Shown here: positions 18,302 to 26,752 of the stretch, piece by piece
Position numbering within the stretch: position 1 is the stretch's first letter
How the letters are laid out: every line of letters starts with the position of its first letter
DNA from: an uncultured Anaerolineales bacterium
GTDB lineage: Bacteria > Chloroflexota > Anaerolineae > Anaerolineales > UBA6663
Assembly (NCBI GenBank): GCA_937952305.1
Contig: CALFZO010000029.1
Span: forward strand, 7,556 to 71,555
Direction: 5' to 3'
Length of the DNA stretch: 64,000 nt
Translations under genes and position numbers: made by a program
Notes under the pieces: generated by a model
Database searches by the model: none
What the model was told of the DNA's origin: nothing
The model's input: only the letters and a program-made list of their open reading frames with translations

Positions 18302-19231
18302 ATGATCCTGGTCACCGGCGCCACCGGTTTTGTCGGCCGCGCCCTGCTGCCGCGTCTGACCGAGGCTGGCTATGCCGTGCGCTGCCTGGTGCGCGCCTCG
18401 CGCCAGACGCCGCGCCTGCCCACCGGCCTGCCGGTGCAGTTGGCCATCGGCAGCCTGGAAGACCCGCGCGCGCTCCGGTCGGCCCTGGCCGGCGTGGAGA
18501 CGGTCATCCACCTGGCCGGCGTGGAGTGGCGCGGCCGCCACGGCGATCTGCTGGCCGTGGACGTCAACGGCACGCGCGCCCTGGTGGAGGCCGCCCGCGA
18601 GGCCGGCGTCAGCCGCCTGGTCTACCTCTCGCACCTGGGCGCCGACCGGGCTTCGGCGTATCCGGTGCTCAAGGCCAAGGGCATCGCCGAGGAGTTCATC
18701 CGCCAGAGCGGGCTGCGCTATACGATCTTCCGCTCGGCGCTGCTGTACGGGCGCGAGGACGTGCTCATCAACACGCTGGCCGCCGTCATCCGCGTCAGCC
18801 CGGGCGTGCTGCTGCTGCCCGGTGACGGCCGGACGACCCTGCAGCCGCTCTGGGTGGACGACCTGGCGACCTGCCTGGAGTGGAGCCTGGCTGAGACCGC
18901 GGCCCTGGACCAGACCCTGTCGGTGGGCGGGCCGGAGTTCGTCACCCTGCCGCAGCTGACCCGCATCATCATGGACAAGATCGGCGTGCAGCGCGCCCAG
19001 TTGAACGCCAGCCCGGTGCTGCTGCGCGCCGGGGCGTGGTTCCTGGAGCAGACCTTGCCGCGCTCGCCACTCACCACGCGCTGGCTGGATTATCTGGCCG
19101 TCAACCACCTGTGCGAGCTCACCAGCGTCACGCGCTATTTCGGGCTCAAACCCGCGCGCCTGGAGCCCACGCTCGATTATCTGAAGCAGCGCCGCTGGTG
19201 GGGCGAGGTGATGCGCCTGGTGCGCGGTTGA
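18302..19231 (+). CDS. NAD(P)-binding epimerase/dehydratase-like protein (atypical SDR, NDUFA9-like)
   Basis: 309 residues. The Rossmann glycine motif is at the very start (MILVTGATGFVGRALL), so the ATG at 18302 is favoured over upstream codons. The order VIHLAGVEWRG, VSRLVYLSHLGAD and GLRYTIFRSALLYG follows the atypical extended SDR subgroup that includes complex I NDUFA9-like and NmrA-like proteins. The catalytic YxxxK is not apparent, which fits that subgroup, where members bind NAD(P) for structural or isomerase roles. Substrate unknown. Confidence 0.75.
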   Translation: MILVTGATGFVGRALLPRLTEAGYAVRCLVRASRQTPRLPTGLPVQLAIGSLEDPRALRSALAGVETVIHLAGVEWRGRHGDLLAVDVNGTRALVEAAREAGVSRLVYLSHLGADRASAYPVLKAKGIAEEFIRQSGLRYTIFRSALLYGREDVLINTLAAVIRVSPGVLLLPGDGRTTLQPLWVDDLATCLEWSLAETAALDQTLSVGGPEFVTLPQLTRIIMDKIGVQRAQLNASPVLLRAGAWFLEQTLPRSPLTTRWLDYLAVNHLCELTSVTRYFGLKPARLEPTLDYLKQRRWWGEVMRLVRG

Positions 19232-19297
19232 GGCCGCCCGGCCGGGCCTGGATGTGTGGGACAATAGCGGCGTTTACCCCAGCCCCCGACGAGACCC

Positions 19298-20179
19298 ATG
19301 ACTGACATCGACCTTCGTCCCGTGCAGTCCCACGCCGAATTCGCGGCGGTGGAAGACGTGCAGCGCGCCGTCTGGCCTGGCAGCGAAACCGACGTCGTGC
19401 CGCGCCACCTGCTGAGCACGGCCGCCGCGAACGGCGGCCTGGTCATCGGCGCTTTTGTCGGCGGCCAACTGGCCGGGTTCGTCTTCGGTTTTCTGGGCAC
19501 AGACAGCGCTGAGGGCGGCCGCCCGGCCCTGACCCAGCTCAAGCACTGCTCGCACATGCTTGGCGTCCGGCCGGAATACCGCGACCAGGACATCGGCTAC
19601 CGCCTCAAGCTGGCGCAGCGCGACTTCGTCCTGGGCCAGGGTGTGCGGCTGGTGACCTGGACGTATGACCCGCTCGAGTCGCGCAACGCGCGCCTCAACA
19701 TCGCCCGGCTGGGCGCCGTCTGCCGCACCTACAAGCGCAACGTCTACGGCGCGATGGCCGACGACTTGAACGCCGGCCTGCCGTCTGACCGCTTCCAGGT
19801 GGATTGGTGGGTGACGTCGGCGCGCGTGCGGGAGCGCCTGCTCGGCCAGCGCGCCCAACTGGTGCTGGATTCGTTCCTGTCAGCCGGCGGCGAGATCCTC
19901 AACCCCACCCAAGCCGCCCCAGACGACGGCCTGCCGCGGCCGCCGCGCCGCCTGGCCGAGCCGACCGGCACCTTCGCCCTGATCGAGATCCCGCGCGACT
20001 TTCAGGCCCTCAAAGCCCAGGACCCGGACCTGGCCCAGGAGTGGCGCGCCCACACGCGGGCGTTGTTTGAGGGCGCCTTCGCCCAGGGCTACCTGGTGAC
20101 GGACTTCTTCAGCGAAGTCTGGGAGGGGCGGCTGCGGTCCTTCTACGCGCTGTCCTACGGCGACGTGCGCACCGAGTGA
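19298..20179 (+). CDS. GNAT-superfamily acyltransferase (COG3375-like)
   Basis: 293 residues. The N-terminal half is a GNAT fold (GLVIGAFVGGQLAGFVFGFL, then LKHCSHMLGVRPEYRDQDIGYRLK as the acyl-CoA-binding loop), followed by YDPLESRNARLNIARLG. Proteins of this group lie beside N-acylamino acid racemase genes in many bacteria, and in Geobacillus the pair makes N-succinyl amino acids for racemisation. Here the racemase-like gene follows after 76 bases on the same strand. The acyl group and amino-acid substrate are not shown by the sequence. Confidence 0.75.
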   Translation: MTDIDLRPVQSHAEFAAVEDVQRAVWPGSETDVVPRHLLSTAAANGGLVIGAFVGGQLAGFVFGFLGTDSAEGGRPALTQLKHCSHMLGVRPEYRDQDIGYRLKLAQRDFVLGQGVRLVTWTYDPLESRNARLNIARLGAVCRTYKRNVYGAMADDLNAGLPSDRFQVDWWVTSARVRERLLGQRAQLVLDSFLSAGGEILNPTQAAPDDGLPRPPRRLAEPTGTFALIEIPRDFQALKAQDPDLAQEWRAHTRALFEGAFAQGYLVTDFFSEVWEGRLRSFYALSYGDVRTE

Positions 20180-20255
20180 CGCGGGCGCCGCGGGTTGGCG
20201 TGGTATCATCCCGGCGGCGGGCAGGCCCGTCCGCCCTCACAAGCCTAACAGCTTC

Positions 20256-21365
20256 ATGCACCTCGAACAGATCACCCTGCGCCATATCCGCATGCCGTAC
20301 CGCTCGCCGTTCCAGACCTCGCGCTGGATCGAGCACGACCATGAGTGCGTGATCGTGGAGGCCCGCGCCGACGGGCTGACGGGCTGGGGCGAGTGCGTGG
20401 CCACGGCCATCCCCAGCTATTCTTACGAGTCCACTCAGACCAACTGGCACGTGCTCACAGACTTCCTGATCCCGACCGTGCTGGCCGCGGATCTGGACGA
20501 TGTCCCGGCCTACCGCGCCGCGGTCGCGCACATCAGCGGCCACAACATGGCCAAGGCCGGGCTGGAGATGGCGCTGTGGGACCTGTTCGCGCGGCGCGCC
20601 GGCGTCTCCCTGCAGGCGCTGCTGGGCGGCCGCGGCGACCGCGTGAAGGTGGGCGTCTCGGTGGGTATCCAGGCGACGCCCGAGAAGCTGCTGGAGGTCG
20701 TCAACGGCTATCTGGCCGACGGCTACCAGCGCGTCAAACTCAAGATCAAACCGGGCCGCGACGTGAGCGAGGCCGCCATCATCCGGCGCCACCACCCGGA
20801 CCTGCTGCTGCAGGCCGACGGCAACTCGGTCTACCGCCTGGGCGACGCCGAGCACCTGAAGGAACTGGACGCGTTCAACCTGCTGCTGCTGGAGCAGCCG
20901 CTGGCCGACGACGACATCATCGACCATGCCAAGCTGCAGCCGCAGCTGCAGACGCCGGTCTGCCTGGACGAGAGCATCACGTCGGTGGAGCACGCGCGCT
21001 GGGCGCTGGAGCTGGGGGCCTGCCGGATCATCAACATCAAGCCCGGCCGGGTGGGGGGCATGCACGAGGCCAAGCGCATCCACGACTATTGCCACGCGCG
21101 CGGTGTGCCGGTGTGGATGGGCGGCATGCTGGAGACCGGCATCGGCCGGGCCGCCAACGTGGCCGTGGCCTCGCTGCCGGGCTTCACGCTGCCGGGCGAT
21201 ATCTCGGCCTCGCGCCGCTATTACTTCGACGATATTGTGGAGAAGCCGTTTGAGCTCAACCCGGACAGCACGCTGTCGGTGCCGACCGGGCCGGGCCTGG
21301 GGATCACGGTCAGTGAGCCGGCGCTGCAGGCGGTGACGCTGCGCGCCGAGACGTACCGGCGCTAA
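20256..21365 (+). CDS. Enolase-superfamily o-succinylbenzoate synthase / N-succinylamino acid racemase
   Basis: 369 residues, MenC type 2/NSAR family. Catalytic residues of the muconate-lactonising subgroup are visible: KxK in RVKLKIKPG, metal ligands in LLLQADGNS, LLLLEQPL and VCLDESIT, and the second lysine in IINIKPGRVGG. The family is catalytically mixed: OSBS in menaquinone synthesis or NSAR in D- to L-amino acid conversion. The adjacent GNAT gene and the absence of other men genes favour the NSAR role. Its last 4 bases overlap the convergent HEAT gene. Confidence 0.85.
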   Translation: MHLEQITLRHIRMPYRSPFQTSRWIEHDHECVIVEARADGLTGWGECVATAIPSYSYESTQTNWHVLTDFLIPTVLAADLDDVPAYRAAVAHISGHNMAKAGLEMALWDLFARRAGVSLQALLGGRGDRVKVGVSVGIQATPEKLLEVVNGYLADGYQRVKLKIKPGRDVSEAAIIRRHHPDLLLQADGNSVYRLGDAEHLKELDAFNLLLLEQPLADDDIIDHAKLQPQLQTPVCLDESITSVEHARWALELGACRIINIKPGRVGGMHEAKRIHDYCHARGVPVWMGGMLETGIGRAANVAVASLPGFTLPGDISASRRYYFDDIVEKPFELNPDSTLSVPTGPGLGITVSEPALQAVTLRAETYRR

Positions 21366-23746
21366 GCGGCGGCCAGCGCCGCCAGCGCTTCTTCGGCCGC
21401 GCGCCGGACGCGGTGGTCGGTGTCGCGCAGCATCTGCTTGAGCGTGGGCTGCGCGTGCCGGTCGCGGGCCTGGCCGAGCGCCTGGGCCGCCGCCACGCGC
21501 AATTCCGGGTCGGCGGAGCGGGCCGTGGCCAGCAGCACGCGCAGGCCGATCTCGCCCATCCCCAACAGCCGGGCGCGCGCCTCGGCCCCGGCCACCGCGT
21601 GCGTCAGCGCATCGGCCAGCGCCTCGCCGGCGCTGTGCGTCCCCAGGTGCGCCAGCGCCTCGCCCGCGCGGCGGCGTACTTCGGCGGCCGGATCGCGCAG
21701 CAACAGCTCCAGCGCGTTCAAGCCCTCGTCTGAGCCCAACTCGCCCAGCACCGAACCGATTTCGGCCCGCACGCCCTCCACCGGGTCATGCGCCAAAAGG
21801 GTGAGCGCGTCCACGGCCGACGCCCCGGCCACGAGCGCCAGGGTCCGCGCCGCGGTCCGGCGCACCTCCGGATCAGGGTCCTGGGTCAGGTCGGCCACCG
21901 GCGCGATCGGGGCCTGCCCGCGCTGCGGTTGCAGCGCCAGCAGCGCCGCCAGCCGGACCTGCGGCTCGGCGTCCTGCAGGCCGCGCGCCACGATTTCGAT
22001 CGCGCGGGCATCGTCCAGCCGCCCGCACACATCCAGGGCCATGCGCCGCACCCAATGATCGCGGTCCTGGGCCAGCTCGCGCAGCGGCGGATAGATGCGG
22101 GCGTCGCGCAGCCGGCCGAGGGCGCCCGCCAGCGACCAGCGCACGCGCCACTCCGGGTCGCGGGTCAGCGGCACCAGCGCCGCGACGACGCGGCTGTCCT
22201 GGATGCTGCTCAGGGCGTGGATGGCTTTCTGGCGCACCAGCCAATCCCGGTCGCCCAGCGCTTCAATGAGGACGTTGACGGCCCGGCGTCCGCGCACGCG
22301 CGCCAGCGCATCGGCGGCCGGCCGGCGGATGGTGTCGTCCGGCAGCCGCATGGCGTTGAGCAGGATGCTGACCGCGGCTTCGTCGCCCAGCAGGCTGAGG
22401 GCCTGCGCCGCCGCCCAGCGCAGCGCGCCGACGCCCTTGCTCTCGTACAGGTAGCGCTGCAGATAGGCCTTGAGCTCATCCACGGCGGCCGGCGCCGTGA
22501 TCTGCTCGATGACGGCCAGCGCGGCCTCGCGCGTGGCTGGGTCGGTAACGGCTTGCAGCAGGCCGGCGTAGGCGGCTTCGCCGCCGAGAGCGCCCAGCGC
22601 GCGCAAGACGGCCAGGCGCACGCCCATCTGCGAGTCGCGCAGATATTCGGCCAGCACCGGCGCCACGCTCTGGTCGCCCACCAGGCCGATCAGTTCCACG
22701 GCCCGCTCGCGCAGGATCGGTTCGGGGCGGGCCAGCGCCGTGATCAGGACGGGCAGGGCGGTGGCGCCGAAGCGCAGGCTGGCCTCCATGGCCGCGTCTC
22801 GGATGGGGTCGTCGGCGCTGTGCAGGGCTTCCAGCAGGTCGGACAGCGCCTCCGGCCGGCCCAGCCAGCCGAGCAGGTGGGCGGCGTAGGCGCTGTTGGG
22901 AACCAGCCGCGCGGCCAGCTCGCGGCGCAGGGGTTCGAGCGGGATCTGCGCTTGGAGCTGGGCGGCCCGCGGCGAACTATGGTTCGGCCCGGTCGGCTCC
23001 ATGACGATCTTGAACAGCGCCTCCAGGCTGGCGGCGCGCACGGCTTCGTTGCCGTCGTCCAGGGCGATCACCAGCTCGGCGACGGCGTCGGCATGGCCGA
23101 TGTTGCCCAGGGCCTTGATCACCGACGGCCGCGTCCAGGCGTCCTGCTTCATCAGCGTGATCAGCGGCCCGACGGCGCGCTCGTCGGCCAGGCGGCTGAG
23201 GGCGTCGATGGCGGCGTGGCGCATCCAGAAATCGCCGTGCGCGGCGGCGTCCAGCAGGGCCGGCGTCGCCTCGGCCTGGCCCAGCCGGCCCAAAGACTGG
23301 GCGGCGGCCCGGCGCACGTTGGGGAATTCGGCCGCGTCCTCCAGCCGTTCGATCAGGGCCGGGACGGCGTCCGGGTGGACCAGGTCACCCAGGATTTCGG
23401 CCGCCCACTGGCGCACCTCCGGTGAGGCGTGGCGCAGGCTGTGCACCGGCATCTCCGGGTCTGAGCGGCTGATATCGAGCAGCACGCTCAGCGCGCCGTT
23501 GCGGCGCAGCGGGTTGGTCTCCAGCAGCACCTTCACCAGCAGCGGGATCTGGTCCGGCTGGCGCTGCTGGACGAGCGCCTGGATCACGGCCTCCTGCACC
23601 GCCACATTGGGGTCGCCGAGCGCGCCGAGCAGGACCTCGGTGGCGAGCGGGGAGGCGTGCTGGCCCAGGAAGGCCGCGGCCTCACAGCGGCGGGCGGAGT
23701 CCGGGCCGCTCAGGGCGCTCAGGGCTTCGCTGACAGTGCTAACCAC
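21362..23746 (-). CDS. Large HEAT-repeat (PBS-lyase-type) scaffold protein
   Basis: 794 residues made almost wholly of ~31-residue HEAT repeats of the PBS lyase type, each with patterns such as DPNVAVQEAVIQALV, SPEVRQWAAEILGDL, DPEVRRTAARTLALV and DHRVRRAAEEALAAL; I count about 20-23. No signal peptide, membrane helix or catalytic domain. Expected to be a cytoplasmic protein-binding superhelix. It starts 8 bases inside the end of the GGDEF protein gene upstream, so the two are one operon and may form a signalling complex. Confidence 0.85.
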   Translation of the reverse strand: MVSTVSEALSALSGPDSARRCEAAAFLGQHASPLATEVLLGALGDPNVAVQEAVIQALVQQRQPDQIPLLVKVLLETNPLRRNGALSVLLDISRSDPEMPVHSLRHASPEVRQWAAEILGDLVHPDAVPALIERLEDAAEFPNVRRAAAQSLGRLGQAEATPALLDAAAHGDFWMRHAAIDALSRLADERAVGPLITLMKQDAWTRPSVIKALGNIGHADAVAELVIALDDGNEAVRAASLEALFKIVMEPTGPNHSSPRAAQLQAQIPLEPLRRELAARLVPNSAYAAHLLGWLGRPEALSDLLEALHSADDPIRDAAMEASLRFGATALPVLITALARPEPILRERAVELIGLVGDQSVAPVLAEYLRDSQMGVRLAVLRALGALGGEAAYAGLLQAVTDPATREAALAVIEQITAPAAVDELKAYLQRYLYESKGVGALRWAAAQALSLLGDEAAVSILLNAMRLPDDTIRRPAADALARVRGRRAVNVLIEALGDRDWLVRQKAIHALSSIQDSRVVAALVPLTRDPEWRVRWSLAGALGRLRDARIYPPLRELAQDRDHWVRRMALDVCGRLDDARAIEIVARGLQDAEPQVRLAALLALQPQRGQAPIAPVADLTQDPDPEVRRTAARTLALVAGASAVDALTLLAHDPVEGVRAEIGSVLGELGSDEGLNALELLLRDPAAEVRRRAGEALAHLGTHSAGEALADALTHAVAGAEARARLLGMGEIGLRVLLATARSADPELRVAAAQALGQARDRHAQPTLKQMLRDTDHRVRRAAEEALAALAAA

Positions 23747-24689
23747 GGCGCTGGTCCTTGACGTAGGCGCTGCCGCCCCGGATCTTGGCGAAGTGCTTGA
23801 GCTCGGCGCCCAACTCGCCCACCTCCCAATGGCTGGTGATGGGCCGATGCTCGTTGTGGACGATCGCCACGATCACGCTCAGGATCGGGAACTTGCGGAT
23901 CATGCCCTGGCGGTCTTTGGCCGTGATGTAGCCGCGCTGCCGGTCGAGCGGTGTGTACAGCTCCGGCGCCTGGCGGTCGAACTCCTGGATCAGGCGTTGG
24001 GCGATTGCCTCGGCGCAGCCCGGCGTCGTGATGACCACGAAGTCATCGCCGCCCACGTGGCCGGCCAGGTCCGACGGGTTGCCGGCCTCGGCGACGGCGG
24101 CGCTGACCAGGGTGGCCAGCAGCCGGATGGCCTCGTCACCGGCCGGAAAGCCGTAGACGTCGTTGTAGGATTTGAAATGGTTGAGGTCGATGTACAGGAC
24201 CGCGAACGGGCCGCCGCTGGCGGTGGCCAGCCGCCGGATCTCGTGCTCGATGATCAGGTTGCCGGGCAGGCCGGTGAGGGGGTTCTGGGCCGGCTTGAGT
24301 TGGGCGCGGCGGATGTGGGCCTGGACGCGCGCCACCAGCTCGCGATAGTCAAACGGCCGCACCAGGAAGTCGTCGGCGCCGCCTTCCAGCGCTTCGACGA
24401 TGGTGTGCGGCCGGGTGTGCCCGGACGTCAGCAGGCAGGGCACGTGCCGGGTGCGGCTCTCCTGGGCCAGTTGGCGGCAGACGTGCAGGCCGGTCTGGTC
24501 CGGCAATTGAGCCGCGCACACGACCATGGCCGGCGGGTTCTGCTGGGCGAGCTGCAGGCCGTGCGCGGCGGTGCGGGCCGTGGTAACCCGCAGCCCGGCC
24601 CGCTCCAGGTTGGCGCGGATCAGGCGCAGGGTGACGTCGTCGTCGTCGATGACCAGCACGGTGCTGGCCGGCGTTTCTGGCGCGGACAT
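23739..24689 (-). CDS. Response-regulator-like protein with degenerate receiver and GGDEF-type domain
   Basis: 316 residues. The receiver domain (~10-125) keeps the acidic pair (VIDDDD, D15-D16), but the phospho-acceptor Asp is Ala59 (MVVCAAQLPDQTG) and the conserved Lys before Pro is Arg (DFLVRPFDY), so it cannot be phosphorylated in the usual way. The C-terminal domain (~135-315) has GGDEF-fold landmarks (LTGLPGNLIIE, LYIDLNHFKSYNDVYG) but the signature reads GGDDF. Asp for Glu there may weaken or remove diguanylate cyclase activity. Probably a c-di-GMP- or protein-binding signalling component, coupled to the HEAT scaffold gene. Confidence 0.82.
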   Translation of the reverse strand: MSAPETPASTVLVIDDDDVTLRLIRANLERAGLRVTTARTAAHGLQLAQQNPPAMVVCAAQLPDQTGLHVCRQLAQESRTRHVPCLLTSGHTRPHTIVEALEGGADDFLVRPFDYRELVARVQAHIRRAQLKPAQNPLTGLPGNLIIEHEIRRLATASGGPFAVLYIDLNHFKSYNDVYGFPAGDEAIRLLATLVSAAVAEAGNPSDLAGHVGGDDFVVITTPGCAEAIAQRLIQEFDRQAPELYTPLDRQRGYITAKDRQGMIRKFPILSVIVAIVHNEHRPITSHWEVGELGAELKHFAKIRGGSAYVKDQRRG

Positions 24690-24760
24690 CTTTGGCTCTT
24701 GCGATGGTTACCAGCGCACCATGGCCCCCAGGGTTGGCGCCCGCTGCGCCGCGGCGGGCA

Positions 24761-25345
24761 TTACCGCATGAACTGCATGATCCAATCGATCGAGTACGCG
24801 CCCGCCAGCGCCACCAGGATCATTTTGGGGATCTTGCCCAGGGCGCACAATATCAGAAAACGCCAGGCCGGCATGCGCAGGGCGCCAGCGGCGACGCCGG
24901 CCAGGTCGAAGATGGGCAACGGCAGGAACGCCAGGATGATGATGACGATCACGCCGTAGCGCTGCATCCATTCGATCAGGCGGTTATACAGCGCCCGGTT
25001 CTCGATGATGGCCTGGCCGCTCCAGCCGGCCAGATAGCCAGACAGCTCGCCCAGCGTCGCCCCCAGGCCGGCCGCCAGCCCCACGCCCCACGGGTTGAGC
25101 CCCAAAGCGCCGGCCCCGGCCACGAAGACCAGGCTCGGCGCCGGCAGGACGATGGTGGCGCTGGCCAGGATGGACAGCAGGAAGATGCCGGGATAGCCGT
25201 AACTCTCCAGGATGTCGGCGCGGTCGCGGATGGAATAGATGAACGCCGACAGTCCGATGACGAAGGCCAGCATCCCGGCACGCGCCAGTTGCAGACGCCA
25301 GGAGACGGGCGGGCGGCCCGAGGAAGGCGGAGGCTGAGCGGTCAT
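24761..25345 (-). CDS. VTT/DedA-like (SNARE-associated) membrane protein
   Basis: 194 residues with five or six hydrophobic segments. The VTT domain pattern is visible: AGAGALGLNPWGVGLAAGLG, then GATLGELSGYLAGWSG, and ILAFLPLPIFDLAGVAAGAL. Such proteins act in membrane lipid transport or homeostasis (family knowledge); this one resembles the short bacterial form. It lies between the GGDEF and cyclophilin genes on the same strand, with 71- and 63-base gaps, so shared transcription is possible. Confidence 0.8.
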   Translation of the reverse strand: MTAQPPPSSGRPPVSWRLQLARAGMLAFVIGLSAFIYSIRDRADILESYGYPGIFLLSILASATIVLPAPSLVFVAGAGALGLNPWGVGLAAGLGATLGELSGYLAGWSGQAIIENRALYNRLIEWMQRYGVIVIIILAFLPLPIFDLAGVAAGALRMPAWRFLILCALGKIPKMILVALAGAYSIDWIMQFMR

Positions 25346-25408
25346 GCGGCGGCGCAGGCTCCGGGGCGCCGGTGGTGCGCGCCCCGGGCCGGTGGCCTCC
25401 GTCGGCAG

Positions 25409-25924
25409 TCAGGCTTCGACAATCTCGATGGCGTTGATCTTGGTCCCCGGTTCCCGCGCGCGCATGGGATCGCGTTCCGGGATGGCCAAGACCACGTCCA
25501 GCCCGGCGACCACCTTGCCGAACACCGAATGGCGGTTGTCCAGGTGCGGCGTGGGGCCGTGGGTGATAAAGAACTGGCTGCCGTTCGTGTTCGGCCCGGC
25601 GTTGGCCATCGACAGGATGCCGGCCGCGTTGTGGCGCAGGGCCGGATGGAACTCGTCCTTGAACTTGTAGCCCGGACCGCCCGTGCCGGTGCCGGTCGGG
25701 TCGCCGCCCTGGGCCATGAAGCCCTTGATGACGCGGTGGAAGGTCACGCCGTCATAGAAATTCTCGCGGGCCAGGAAGACGAAATTGTTGACCGTCAGCG
25801 GCACCTTGTCGGCGAAGAGCTCGATCGAAAAGTCGCCCTTGTCCGTCTTGAAGTTAGCCGTATATTTCTTTTTCGCGTCGATCACCATGGGCGGCGGGGC
25901 GGAGTATTGTTTGGGCACAGTCAA
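25409..25924 (-). CDS. Cyclophilin-type peptidyl-prolyl cis-trans isomerase
   Basis: 171 residues, the size of a single cyclophilin domain; catalyses proline isomerisation during folding. Active-site segments are complete: VTFHRVIKGFMAQGGDP (catalytic Arg), GSQFFITHGPTPHLDNRH and FGKVVAGLDVV. No signal peptide, so cytoplasmic. Confidence 0.93.
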   Translation of the reverse strand: MTVPKQYSAPPPMVIDAKKKYTANFKTDKGDFSIELFADKVPLTVNNFVFLARENFYDGVTFHRVIKGFMAQGGDPTGTGTGGPGYKFKDEFHPALRHNAAGILSMANAGPNTNGSQFFITHGPTPHLDNRHSVFGKVVAGLDVVLAIPERDPMRAREPGTKINAIEIVEA

Positions 25925-26197
25925 TCCTTTCTAGGACCCGGCCAGCCGCGTCGGAGGAGCCCGGCCGCCGCAGCCGGGCCGGGTCTGGCCGAAGGCTGCC
26001 GCGCCGCCCACCGCGCGGCCAGCGGGCTGAGGCACATTGGCCAAATTGTACAATGGAATCCGCTTTACTTCGTCTGATATGATGGCGTCGTTCTAACCGT
26101 GTTCGCGGCGGCGGCCCGGCGCCGGTGCCCGGCCGCGCCGGAGTTCGACGTCACCGAAACCATCGGCCGCGCGTCTTACTTGGCTGGAACTCCAGTC

Positions 26198-26746
26198 ATG
26201 CTGCGCGCCCGGCCCATTTCTGGCCCACTCACTTTGACGGCTCCCACCGCCTCGCCGGAACAGCGCGTGACGGCGCTGTTCGAGCGCCTGTATGCCGAGT
26301 ATGAGACGCCGATACTCAACTACCTGTATCGGCTGCTCGGCGACCCGGCGCTGGCCCAGGACCTGGTTCAGGAGGCCTTCACGCGCGCCTGGAAGGCGCG
26401 GCAGGCCCTGCCCAGCCTGGAGAACCCGCGCGCCTGGCTGTACCGCATCGCCACTAACCTGGCCCATGACCACGTCCGCCGGGCGCGCCTGTTCAGCTGG
26501 CTGCCGCTCTTCGGCGACGAGCCGGCCCTGACCGCCGAACCCGATGAGGCCGACCCGCTGGAGGCCCGCCGGATGCGCCGGGCGTTGCTCAAGCTCTCGC
26601 CGGATTACCGCGTCCCGCTGGTGCTGTACACGTGCCAGTCCCTGAGCGTGGCCGAGATCGCGGCCGCCCTCGAAATCTCGTCGGAGGCCGTCAAGCAGCG
26701 GCTGGTGCGGGCCCGCCAGCAGCTGCGCCAGGCCTACGGCGACTGA
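26198..26746 (+). CDS. ECF-type RNA polymerase sigma factor
   Basis: 182 residues from the ATG at 26198; a GTG at 26099 would add 33 residues unlike any sigma factor N-terminus. Region 2 is seen as YLYRLLGDPALAQDLVQEAF with AWLYRIATNLAHDHVRRARL, and region 4 as SVAEIAAALEISSEAVKQRL. The intervening linker is short. The anti-sigma factor gene follows after 6 bases, the standard arrangement. Its target promoters are unknown; I found no clear autoregulatory ECF promoter upstream. Confidence 0.88.
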   Translation: MLRARPISGPLTLTAPTASPEQRVTALFERLYAEYETPILNYLYRLLGDPALAQDLVQEAFTRAWKARQALPSLENPRAWLYRIATNLAHDHVRRARLFSWLPLFGDEPALTAEPDEADPLEARRMRRALLKLSPDYRVPLVLYTCQSLSVAEIAAALEISSEAVKQRLVRARQQLRQAYGD

Positions 26747-26752
26747 GCGACC

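Noticed and set aside
21788..23425. Open plus-strand frame of 545 codons
   Set aside because: Antisense to the HEAT-repeat gene; high GC with regular codon bias keeps this frame open.
26040..26197. Promoter for the ECF sigma gene (TTGTAC and TATGAT boxes)
   Set aside because: The two boxes are 26 bases apart, too far for a normal promoter, and no ECF-type GAAC/CGTC pair was found.
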